Assembly (NCBI RefSeq): GCF_037038585.1
Contig: NC_092520.1
Location: 121,986,001-122,050,000 of the forward strand
Length of the DNA: 64,000 nt
Direction of reading: 5' to 3'
Source of the DNA: Patagioenas fasciata
Taxonomy: Eukaryota; Chordata; Aves; Columbiformes; Columbidae
Positions 1 to 10,795 of this stretch are shown piece after piece (positions within the stretch are counted from its first letter, which is position 1; each line of letters begins with the position of its first letter). The position numbers and the translations under genes were made by a program. Below the pieces are notes generated by a model. It made no database searches. It was not told where the DNA came from and saw only the letters and a program-made list of their open reading frames with translations.

Positions 1-3000
1 ATATTCCTTAAAGTATCCAGTCCTAAATAAGCCATCACATTTGCATGCATTTGACTCTGAACTAACAAATTAGCATGCAGACTGCAAAGACAATAAACTA
101 GGCAAAAATATCCTTGATCCATTAAAACCCATTCCTCTTATTTGATTTATTCATGCAAATCAGGCAAAAAGGTAGGATTCAGAGAAATTTACATGGAACT
201 AGTCGACAACAAAGTATGATTGACAACAAACTCTGAATGTTAATATTGAATAATAAATGAGTAGGGATCAAACAAAACTACAGAAAATTCAAAAACTGTA
301 TAAAAATCTAGAATACAGCCTTTACAAATGCGATCTTTTTAGTAGTGCAAGATAGAGAGAAGTGTACCTAAGTGTGTTTCTAAACTAAAGTATTTCGAAC
401 ACATTGACATCCAGTAGTTCTGCTTGAACTCAACTCAATATGACTCTAGCTAAAAGTTGTTCCTAATGTTAGCAATTAGCTACCATCAGTCCTCCAACCC
501 TCAGCTGGCTTTGCAGAAGATACATTAGGGATCAGTTTGGCCCCAGGACTTTGGTAACAAGCCCACAAAATCACCACACACAAGCAACAAAATAAAAGCC
601 CTAAGAACAAGGACAAACAATGGATCATTGATGCTCTTTGAGAAACTTGTTGGAAATATCTACCATGAGAGCTTTCAGCAGATGTCACAATGATGAACAG
701 TAAAATCACAGGATGAAACCTATCTACAAATTTCATAATTTCAAGCAATGAGTTTCAATAGGCAGCTGTTCAGGTTTTTACTTTCCTTTACCCTCTACAT
801 AATTTCCATGGCTCAAAACCAGAAAGCACATACAAATAAAAACTGCTAGTCACATTTATACTAGCTGATGTGCTACTACCATGAATTTTCCTTATCATGT
901 GTTATTTCTTAGTATGCAGTGTTAGAGCTGTCAGGATATATTTCCCTGGCCCTTGTCCTGTTAACATAGTAATTCAAAGCCATGACAGACAAGCTTTCAT
1001 GGCTCTGGCAGAGAGTCTGATGCTGTATTTCTTAAAAATATGTTTCTGGCAAAATAAAAATGGTAGCCCTATAAGATGCTGGATAAAATTCATGGGAAGA
1101 AAACCACAGCTATGAGAGAAAAACAATGGATGTAAAGAAGGAATAAAAGCATATCATTCTCTTGCTAGGTCGTGCTGCATTCTTGAAGTCACAGTCAAAT
1201 CTCACCCTATTTGCAGCCATATTTGAGCAAGTGAATGGGGTGATTTTAGTAGACAGTTTACATACTTGTGTTTTATCCCAGTTCTCAACCCCTCAGAGCT
1301 CTACTTACAGAAGAAATACAAAGTTTTGAAATACCAAAAATAGCTTTTGTTGTGTATTTCAATTTTGATGGCTCTGCTAAAATTCCTTCCTTCAAATTTC
1401 TGAGAAAATTTCTTCTTTACTAGGAGAAACAATTGAGGCAGTGTTTTAGATGCAAGATCCCTCTTGTGTAGATTTGTAAATGTAAGCTCTACATAAATTC
1501 CCTTTACTGTTTACTGAAACGACACCTTATTCATTTCAGAAATACTCAATCTTTAGTGCTCTTGATTTTATTGAAGCTCCAGGAACAGCACCAAATAAGT
1601 CTCTTTCTAGTGATACAGTTTGGTTTCTCCTAAAGCAATGACAAAAGAATTGGAGGCAGGAGTCCTAGGAGGAGGAGACAGAATCCCTCAAAGGTGGCCC
1701 TCGAATTGCTAGATTCCTCCATGCCAGCATCCACCAGTATGCATCAGCAGTCAGTCCAATGCAATTTGTTACATCATGCTTTTCCTCTGGTTGTGTTTAA
1801 ACCATCCCATCATCATTTCTGGTAGCTCCCTCCATTAGTTTCCTTCTGCCATCTGAAAGCAGGACACCTCCATTCCATGCTTCCAATTTTTTTATCAGCT
1901 TCAGAGAACTGTTTGGACATTCTAAATGAAAGATACCATATAAAATATTATATTCAAGTGCACTTTCAAGAGAAAAACCTCCCAGAACAATTCTTCAGTA
2001 GTCTAATACCTCTGTTAGTACTATTTTTTGGATGACTGGTAATGGTTATATTTCTTACTGTTAGGTCAGAAATATTGCATTTTCTGCTAGAAAACCACTT
2101 TAGCTTTTGCTTAAACTATTACCAAATAAAAAGCCTCTGAAGAGGACTTCAGACAGTAATCACATTTACTTTATTTGCTCCAGCCTTCTGTATGTAATTT
2201 TATTTGCTCCAAAACCAGCACCACAGTTATTGTTGGGAATCAATTACTTATATAGTAATTTATTTTAAAAAATCAAGTGTATGTAAGCATTATCACATAT
2301 CACTGATTTTCTTATTCACTTTTTCCTTTAAACAGGCTTAATGTCACTTAAAGACCTTTCCACTTGTCACTGGCAGGTGTCTCCTAAGCTTTCTATTTTA
2401 AAATCACTTTTATACCTCACCTTTTAGAGCTACAGGCTGTCGTTACATTCTGGGACTGGCAGAGAGCACTGCCATTAAACCCCAGAATTTCAGCGACTCA
2501 CTGCAATTTTGTCAGGAGCCAGCAAGCCCGGTGTCCCACAGTTGCTTACTCTGCTGCAGCAATCCAACATATTCTTTTCATTTGTTTTCAGGTCCTATCA
2601 GAGAAGAAAAATAAATCTATGTAGTGGTAAACTGTTTATTGATCCCATTAATGATATCTTAGAGACAGGTTAATCTTACCAAATTATTTGCATGCATCTG
2701 CCTAATAATTTATTACAGCTTCCAGAGAAGGGAAAGTCAGAGCTCTCGAACATCTGCCAGGCTGGCACTCACAGAACAAAGGACCCCAAAATCTGCCGGT
2801 CAAAGGTTGAAGCTGTTTTGACTGCTGGTTTCTGCATTGCATGCTGCTGGAAGATCCCACTGAAAACAGCCAGGTTCTTGGCTACTTGCTGGTTAGCTTT
2901 TGCAAGTGAACTGGGGAATCTGGTTCCCAAGGAAGTTCCACATCTGGGTGTATCTTGCCTGGCCAAGACTCAAAATGTTCTGGAAAGTTCATGCTTTTAT

Positions 3001-3540
3001 GAAACAAAATAATATTTCCCTTCCCACTCTGTTTGCTGACTTGGGCTGATGTTAAGATAAATCAGAGAAGCATTTCAAAGCAAAAATCACACTTAAAAAA
3101 ACAGTGACATTAAAAAAATCCAGTTTAATTATTTTTGCTCATTTTTGTACACTCCTTGTCTGCCTAAAACATTGTTTTGCAAACTAAGCTTTCTAGTGAC
3201 ACAGTTTGGTTAAAAACTGGGGAACTTGCAGTCATTTCTAGAAGCAGTAGAAATTGGTGTTTCACTTGATACTAGCAGTAGAGAATAGTGGCTGGGAGAA
3301 AATGGGTTGTGCTTGGTCTCAATCATTAATTGACACAATTATTCAAAAGTCGCTTTTCAAATTCCACTTAGAGCATATTTTCCAACATATTCGTTAAAAT
3401 GGATTTAACTGCATTGTGTATTTTCCTGTTCTTGAGCTAATTTTTTTTGCTTTCTTTACATAGCTTATCAGAATATCCAATGGAGAAGACACACAAACTA
3501 TTTGAAAACAACAGGTTCTCTGGAAAATACTAACATCTGT
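1..3540. other. AT-rich unassigned sequence, no recognised exon
   Basis: Apart from the small ORF at 476-736, I see no gene, RNA or recognisable transposon here. The sequence is AT-rich with scattered stop codons in all frames. A 23-base stretch ending in CAGTTTGGTT occurs near 1603-1626 and again, with one or two differences, near 3190-3212. The short phrase TTATTTGCTCC is repeated near 2170 and 2202. The overlapping open stretches on both strands at 2692-3012 have no recognisable protein content. This is probably intergenic or intronic DNA. Confidence 0.6.
476..736 (-). CDS. Small ORF with two hydrophobic segments, unrecognised
   Basis: The first ATG in frame is at 736-734 and the stop is at 478-476, giving 86 codons. 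The open frame begins four codons earlier at a TTG. Residues about 7-20 are hydrophobic (HPVILLFIIVTSAES) and could be a signal peptide with cleavage near TSA-ES. Residues about 38-60 form a second hydrophobic stretch (CLSLFLGLLFCCLCVVILWAC), followed by a short polar tail. This layout would suit a tiny type I membrane protein or a secreted-protein first exon. A GGTAGA just after the SSHG codons could be a splice donor. I recognise no family and see no promoter or poly(A) signal nearby. In 64 kb of AT-rich DNA an ORF of this size is expected by chance, and T-rich antisense codons give hydrophobic residues. It is a weak candidate only. Confidence 0.15.
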   Translation of the reverse strand: MKFVDRFHPVILLFIIVTSAESSHGRYFQQVSQRASMIHCLSLFLGLLFCCLCVVILWACYQSPGAKLIPNVSSAKPAEGWRTDGS

Positions 3541-3621
3541 TCACAGTATCACAGTATGTTTGGGATTGGAAGGGACCTCAGAAGATCATCTAGTCCAATC
3601 CCCCTGCCAGAACAGGAACGC

Positions 3622-3921
3622 CTAGATGAGGTCACACAGGAACATGTCCAGGCGGGTTTTGAACATCTCCAGAGAAGGAGACTCCACAACCTCCCTGGGC
3701 AGCCTGTTCCAGTGCTCCGTCACCCTCACTGAGAAGAAGTTTCTTCTCAAATTTAAGTGGAACCTCTTGTGTTTCAGTTTGCATCCATTGCCCCTTGTCC
3801 TATCATTGTTTGCCACTGAGAAGAGCCTGGCTCCATCCTCATGGCACTCACCTTTTATATACTTATAGACATTAATAAGGTCCCCCCTTAGTCTCCTCTT
3901 CTCCAAACTAAAGAGACTCAA
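3622..3921 (-). pseudogene. CR1 ORF2 C-terminal domain, out of frame with RT
   Basis: This 99-residue open stretch matches the conserved C-terminus of CR1 ORF2. Landmarks are [19 protein letters not shown] near the start, then [38 protein letters not shown] and the terminal FLCDLI before the stop. About 80 bp of 3' UTR follows down to 3541. It is separated from the RT frame (4042-5121) by a frameshift at about 4075-4110 and a deletion of about 20 bp near 3945. The deletion shows by comparison with the segment GTGGAGCATCTACCTTATG at about 17353-17372 in the other copy. No translation start is expected here. Confidence 0.9.
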
Positions 3922-4041
3922 CTGCCTCAGCCTTTCATCCCTTAATCATTTTCTTTGCCCTGCCCTGGACTCTCTCCAGCAGTTCCCTGTCCTTCTTGAA
4001 CTGAGGGGCCCAGAACTGGACACAATATTCCAGATGGGGTC

Positions 4042-5121
4042 TCAGCAGGGCAGAGTAGAGGGGAAGGAGAACCTCTCTCGACCTACTAACCACCCCCTTC
4101 TAATACACCCCGGGATGCCATCGGCTTTCCTAGTCACAAGGGCACAGTGTTGGCTCATGGTCATCCTGCTGTCCACCAGGATCCCCAGGTCCCTTTCCCC
4201 TACACTGCTCTCTAAAAGGTCATTCCCCAGCCTATACTGGAACCTGGGGTTGTTCTTGCCCAAATGCAAGACTCTACACTTTCCCTTGTTAAATTTCATC
4301 AGGTTATTCCCCGCCCAACTCTCCAGCCTGTCCAGATCACGTTGGATGGCAGCACAGCCTTCTGGCGTGTCAGCCACTCCTCCCAGCTTAGTGTCATCAG
4401 CAAACTTGCTGATAGTACACTCAATTCCCTCGTCCAAATCGTTAATGAATATATTGAATAACATTGGCCCAAATACTGACCCCTGAGGCACTCCACTAGA
4501 TACTGACCTCCAACTGGACTCCGCACCATTGACTATCACTCTCTGGCTTCTCTCCTTAAGCCAGTTTGCAATCCACCTCACTACTCTATTGTCCAGACCA
4601 CATCTCCTCAACTTAGCAACTAGGATGCTATGGGAGACTGTGTCAAACGCTTTGCTGAAGTGAAGGTAGACCACATCCACTGCTCTGCTATCATCCATCC
4701 ACTTTGTTACATTCTCATAAAAGGCTATGAGGTTGGTCAAGCATGACTGACCCTTGGTAAAGCCACGCTGACTGCCCCTAATAACCCTCTTATCCTTGAT
4801 ATGCCTTGAGATGGCACCAAGGACAAGCCGTTTCATTACTTTTCCAGGGACAGAGGTGAAGCTGACCGGTCTATAATTACCTGGGTCCTCCTTCTTGCCC
4901 TTTTTGATGACTGGAGTGACATTTGCTTTCCTCCAATCCTCAGGCATCTCTGCCATTTCCCAAGATTTGGCAAAGATGATGGAGAGTGGTCCAACAATGA
5001 CTTCAGCCAGCTCCCTCAGCACCCGTGGGTGCATCTCATCTGGACCCATGGATTTATGGATGTTCAGACTACTTAATTGCTCCTTAACCCAGTCCTCATC
5101 GACTAAAGCAAACTCCTCCAT
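4042..5121 (-). pseudogene. CR1 ORF2 reverse transcriptase fragment, broken
   Basis: This is the RT part of a CR1 ORF2, the enzyme that copies the element's RNA at a nicked chromosomal target. The first in-frame ATG is at 5121-5119 ([10 protein letters not shown]). Visible blocks in order are the RT entry region [38 protein letters not shown], and [16 protein letters not shown] beginning near 4764. Motif A follows ([12 protein letters not shown], around 4640-4668), then motif B (SSGVPQGSV, 4474-4500) and motif C (FADD, 4393-4404). Motif A normally reads LDFSKAFD. Here codon 4662-4660 is CAC (His), replacing the first catalytic Asp, so the enzyme would be dead even without the frameshift. The frame leaves the CR1 protein at about 4075-4110 and stops at 4042. 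The rest of the C-terminus lies in another frame at 3622-3921. The open frame also runs about 105 codons upstream of the ATG with no Met. Confidence 0.93.
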
Positions 5122-5125
5122 TGAC

Positions 5126-5480
5126 CTGGCTGTTACACTGATGGAGAACACAAACTCAGTTGCTGTGAAACTGTTGTGTTCATTAGTTATTTTCACTGTC
5201 CGGCTGTACCAGTCCCTGGCTGGGGGAGAGGTACTCAAAAGCAGTTTAGCTCCCTGCTCTTGGGAAACACGAAAGCCCTGGCTCTCTGCTAAACTTACTT
5301 GAACAGGAAACAAACAGCATGATGCATCTTCTTGGCTCTCAGCCCTGGTTAGCCTGTGGTTGCATGGTTCTCTGAGGAGCGCTCGGACTCTACACTTGGC
5401 ATGCCCAAAATGCCAGACCTTGAACACTGACCTCAAATGCTGAGACTTGTCACGCAGACGAGAGCGCCTAAGGCTCTCTG
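5126..5480. other. Unassigned CpG-containing block next to the CR1 5' end
   Basis: Immediately upstream of the truncated CR1 the sequence changes. It is GC-richer than the flanks and has several CpGs (for example around 5195, 5376-5386 and 5455-5466). The minus-strand frame stays open through it for about 105 codons (5122-5436) without a methionine. The copy at 16826-17769 has a different sequence upstream of the shared EEFA codons, so this is probably not CR1 coding sequence. On the minus strand a strong donor-like CAA-GTAAGT occurs at about 5295-5303. It could be part of an older repeat such as an LTR, pre-insertion host DNA, or an exon remnant. I cannot decide. Confidence 0.35.
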
Positions 5481-8400
5481 AGGCATTCAGTGCTAGAAAT
5501 ACTGCCTGTTTTCATGCCAAAGTAAACAGAAAGCACTGAATTACAGGCATAAGTACTCCTACTCATCTAACACACTCTAGTTTAAAATACTTTGGTTTGT
5601 ACATGCATTTAAGGGTGTTGATAAAAATCCCTATTTAAATCATTTCTCAAGAGCTTGGCATAAGTGTCCCCATTCATCAGCTTGTCTCTTCAGTTTCCCC
5701 AGACTTGCAGTCCATTGCCAATATTGCTGTTGTTAAGATGTGCCCACCTCCTCCTCTAAATGTCACATCATATTGCCCAACCTCTGCACATGAAGAGCAA
5801 TTTCTATGGGTGACATTGCTACATCTACATAACAGCAAAATTTCCTTGCCAGAACAGATGAATTTAGTCTTGCTTTGTTCACAGATTTGTACAGTTAACT
5901 CATGCTAATAGACCAAGAGCTTTGCATACACATGTGTAGATTGAAATGCACACTTGCAGGAGAAGAACCGAGGAAACTGCATCAGTCTTGCACTGCTTTT
6001 AGTATTTCTCTTCTGCAATTTTATCTCAGGCTTTCAGTTCTTTGTCACAGGCTAATATATCTTACCAACACTGTAGTACCATAAAAGACATTTCATTAAC
6101 AGAAAAGGCCCCAGCATCATATGACTGAATAAAGATTAGTCATGTTAATAGAAGTGGTGAAAGAGAGCATTCCATTCTTTCATTAAACTAGAAATCTATT
6201 AAATTATCCTGCTAGCTGAATTTAATGCATTCTTGTAATCCTTTAATTCTCATTGCATATTCCATTTGTACATTTGTAAGTTTCTTGGAAAAATTCCAAC
6301 CTCTTCATTCAGTTCTGGTTTATTTTACTTTTGCAGTTCTGTCACATGAACAACAAATTTCTTCAGGGCAAGTATTTTCAGCTAAACACTAGGAACTTTC
6401 TGTAAATTTGGCTTCTCAAATGAACATAGTTCCTGTTTATTAAATGCATACAGAATTATCCCAGGTGTCGGTTTTATGAGTTTTATTCTGAACTAGTTAG
6501 TAGTTGAACATGCAAACTGAGTTTTAACTCACTTCACATTCGTATTTTTAAAACCATGAGCCGAAACTCCAGCACCCTACAATCAAAGGTACGGCACCTC
6601 CAGACCAAAAGCCTCTACTACGTAGTTCAGAAAAAAAGATCATGAGAAAACTATTCTCACTCATCTCTCAGCTGTTAGCTGCCTCAACTTAGTGGACCCT
6701 GTCAACCTTTCTAGATACATCAAAAAACATTTTCAAAATGCATGCACAAACACAAAATGATGCAAGAAACAATAAGAACACAATAAAAGCAGAGCTTCAA
6801 ACTCTGCCAGCATATGGGTTAGTTTAAAGAACTAATAACTTGATTGTAATTATGTTTGTAATATTACCTGAAAAGCTTTTTTAGTAATTCCACCAGAAGG
6901 GTGTATTCATAACACTGGCTTAATGGGAACCCTTGAGCTCAACGTGATTTATAGTAAAAAGCAAACAAACAAACCTCATCAACCCTCTAGGGAGTTTTTC
7001 TAAGTGAAATGCACTTATAGTATTAATGCAGATAAGCATCATTCCCAAAAGCCATTTCTTTTTACAGTCAATAAGTCTTTTCTGCAGCTGAATCCAAACA
7101 TTTCATACTTTCAAGTGAAATTTTCATTCCTCTGTTTGTTTTGGTAGGTCGGTATCCTATAATTATTTTTAATTAAATAATTGCACAATGTAAAATAAAT
7201 ACACACAACAGAGTAATGTATGAATGAGTTATTTCCTGACAATATCTAGAGCAACATTTTAATGACATGAAGAAAAAAATCAGAAGCTAGTATCAGAAAC
7301 AGACTAAACAATAATCAGAAAGCCCAGAAATTAAATTAGGAAAAAAAATACATAAGATTTACTGGAAGTCCTATTAGTGAAATCTTGTAATAATCCTCAC
7401 AAAGGAAAACACAACAAAACAAGATGTGCGCAATTGTACCCTTGTCCATTTTGCACTGCTTGCGTGTTTATTTACTCTGTTTTGCACTTGTGTTTTCCAA
7501 CTGGTATGGAGGGGCCTTGATTGTGAAGTAGAAAGGGGACAGGTATTTTTAAATTCTTTTTATATGGTGAGATCTTCAGTGTAAAAAAAAAAAAAAAAAA
7601 ATCTACACAAAGCAAATTAGGCACGGAGACCTGAATATATAGCCACAAATAGTCCTACCTTGTGCAGTGCTGGGGTGATTGTCTCCCTGCGGCAGCTGAA
7701 AGCTCATCTGATATTAAAAGTCTATCACCAACAGAGCACTCGTCATAACAAAAGAACACAAATAATGAAATAAGAACAGGTTTGTTTGGTGTTTTTTTTT
7801 GTTTTGTTTTTTTTTTTTAACCATTAGCACAGCTGGAAAACATGTCCGCTCTGATGACTTACATTCTTAATGCCACAGCCCTATGACCACTTATTGCTGT
7901 ATCCAAATATGAGAATTAGACCCTAAGATGCTTGACATCAATATATCAAACAATAATTTAGACAACATCCTTGTAATTTAGGTGTATGGAGACAACCAAG
8001 CAATTACATTCTACTGATTTTACAGTCACTAACCACTAGCTTGGTCACCATGCCTGCTCACACTTGTACCTTCATACATACACAACATGTACTTAATAAA
8101 ATTTTAAAACACAAGGTAGGAAACAATAACATAGGAATTCTTTGTCTGGTTGTTTTTTTGAGTGTGAAGGTTTTTGCTGTTAACTTTTTCACTGAAGCAA
8201 ATAACATATTTCAGTTTACAACTGTGCTGAGCTATGGGAATGCACACAGTTACTTAAGGTGTCAGCTGGCAGATGGTAACTTAGGAAACCGTTTAAAACT
8301 CATGTTCTGCCACATATCCGTGCAAGTGCCTGAATAATCAAAGCAAACAGTAGGGTAACCGTGTGATGAATGACAATATTCAACTGTGCCAACTCAAAAA

Positions 8401-10764
8401 AAAGATAACACATAATGAAGGAAAAATAAAATTGCTCACACATTTCACATCTATGTAATTTATGCAAAAATAATCAGTTTCTTTACATATTATTTTGCAT
8501 TTAGACATTTGCAGCTCTTATAATGAAGATAGGGCTGGAAGCAGATATTTAGCCTGTGAAGTCTGAGAGCCACCATCCATTCTGACACATTAGTTCTTCC
8601 ACTCATCATATCTGAAAATATCTCTTTGTTTGGAGTGCTGTGAGGAAATTTCAAATCCCTCTTTTATTGGTCAGATAGTAGATAAAACTACAAGCATTAA
8701 CTAAAACGCAGGGTTACATCTAGATAAGGAAAAGCAGCAGAAATACAAATTTCTCTGCCTTGCAGAACCTCAGAGAACTGGTTGATCTAACATTACTCAG
8801 AACATCTGTTACTTTTATAAATTAATATTATAATAAATTATAATAAATTAATGTTTCCTGGAATTCTACCTTAATTATTCAATGCCTGCCAGCTCTCTAG
8901 GTTTCCCCAATGTCTGTAAGAAATTTCCACCCCCATTGTCTCTCTATTTTCCTACAAATTTCCAGGCTAACCTCTCCATGTAGCCTGGTTTCCAGAGACG
9001 ATGTCTCCTTGGTCTCTTGGACTTTGTCTCACTCAAGGGCACTGAAGCACAGCAGGTCAGTGCCAGTGGTCAGCTCTCAAGATCCTGCTCACCCTTTCTG
9101 TTTTCTTTGGAAGATGTGCTGAATTTTGTTGCTCTGACTAATCCATAAACTCATCATTAGTCTTTTCTCTGTAAAACTAAGAAAAGTGGTAATATTCATA
9201 AGGAAACACCACCGATTCATTGCTGGTGAATCCTAAAGTACCTGAGTAGCTTTTATTCAACACAGAAGTACAGGAAATAAAATATTTCAGAAAACAATAA
9301 CACCTTCAGTACACATACCTGAGTTAGTATCTGAAACATACTCTTTTTTAGTAAAAACAACATTTTAGATAAACAAAAAGCTTTTGTCTTCTGGGGAGGA
9401 GAACAAGTTCTAAAAAAACTTACTCTCAAAATTTTTATGAGATTTCAAGAGACCAAAGGCAGATTTGCCTGCATTACTCAATGCCAAGCTCACCAAAGAG
9501 CAGCATACATACCTTACTATAGCAGTGGTAATGAAACTTCAGTTAAAAATAGTTAAAATGTAAAATGGAAGACCTTCAATTACCTCATAAATCATCTGCC
9601 CAAACAGGTACCTTAAGGTATATAGAGATGATGATACTGAGGTTTGCTCACCTCTCCTAACCATCCAAATGCAGCTTTGCTCTAAGAAGATAAATAGTAG
9701 CTGATATCTGCTTAGCAGATCCTACCTGCTTCTCACAAGATGTCAGAGCTATTGAAGGGAAATAGAACAGGAATGTAAGTCTTCACTCAGTGCAATTAGT
9801 AACTCATGCTTTGGCTAAATCCGTTTCCCAATCATCAGAGGAAACTCAACAGTGCAGTGATGGTTTTGCTTCTGTGCCTCTTCTCATGTGCTCCAAAACA
9901 TATCTGTCAGGGTATCATGGTAACTCTATAAAAAATTTAGGAATTCAGTCCTCCTCCCTTCCCTGTTTACTTGATGACTATAGTTTGGAATTGGTCAAGT
10001 GCCTAAAAAAATTATGTTATGTTTTATTTTAATCCAATTCCACACAATTATGGTGATCTTCATTTGCCCTACACAGTCAACTTCCATTACTTCAACAACT
10101 GAAGTTCAAGGAAAGAACAGAGATACAACTAAATGAAATACTGGCCCAACCCCAGATAATTTAATCCACAGACTTTTCAGTTTCAAGTATAATCCAGGTC
10201 CCACTTAATCATTCAGTAATATCAAAAACCCAAATGTAAAAGTCACTGCATAGAAGCCTGGAAATAATTTTGGAGACTGGATTCATCTTTCCAAGAACAG
10301 AAACCATTGCATTTCAGTCTTCAAATTTATTTATCTGCCATGTAGAATATAAATTGCTGGCATATACTGGACCAGGGGACATAAAACTTGAAGCAGATTA
10401 ACATGTTGGTTCCTTACTTTTAGGACCATTCTCTTGTCCTTCGTTTGTTAAAGGAACCCTCTTGGTAACCTAATCTGCTCTCCCACTCTGTCTCGTACAG
10501 TGATTTTTAGCAGTTTCATAGGGCATTGGACAGCATAGCTCCAAATTTAACCTCTTAGTCATTGCAGCCAAATTTAGGATCCCACTCTCCAACATGCTCA
10601 TCCTACAAAGATTCACAGGTCATTTATAAACACTTCAGTTTGTTTTGGTCCTCTATTAAGGTACTACCCAGCCCCAAACTCAGTGCTTTAAATGAAAATA
10701 GTCCATGTTTGTTACAAACTGTATTTTCTGACCGTTTCTCACCAAATGTTTAGCACAGTTTTCC

Positions 10765-10795
<31 letters not shown>

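Larger units (their letters stand above)
3541..5125 (-). mobile_element. CR1 LINE copy, 5'-truncated, RT and 3' end
   Basis: This is a CR1-type non-LTR retrotransposon read on the minus strand. The low-coordinate end (3541-3558) carries the imperfect 8-bp terminal repeat typical of CR1 3' ends, then the conserved 3' region in reverse (GGGATTGGAAGGGACCT on the plus strand). Upstream come the C-terminal domain (3622-3921) and a long RT frame (4042-5121). CR1 inserts by target-primed reverse transcription and is usually 5'-truncated, as here: recognisable similarity ends near 5121-5128, just before the codons MEEFA. Endonuclease and ORF1 are absent. Compared with the copy at 16826-17769, it lost about 20 bp near 3945 and the frame shifts between about 4075 and 4110, so no full-length protein can be made. 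I could not identify convincing target-site duplications. Confidence 0.93.

Noticed and set aside
4034..5302. Plus-strand ORFs at 4034-4486, 4264-4461 and 4895-5302
   Set aside because: They are antisense to the CR1 RT and C-terminal frames. The protein motifs are on the minus strand.
10766..10793. A28 tract as tail of a processed pseudogene
   Set aside because: No AATAAA upstream and no recognisable spliced-mRNA body or target duplication.
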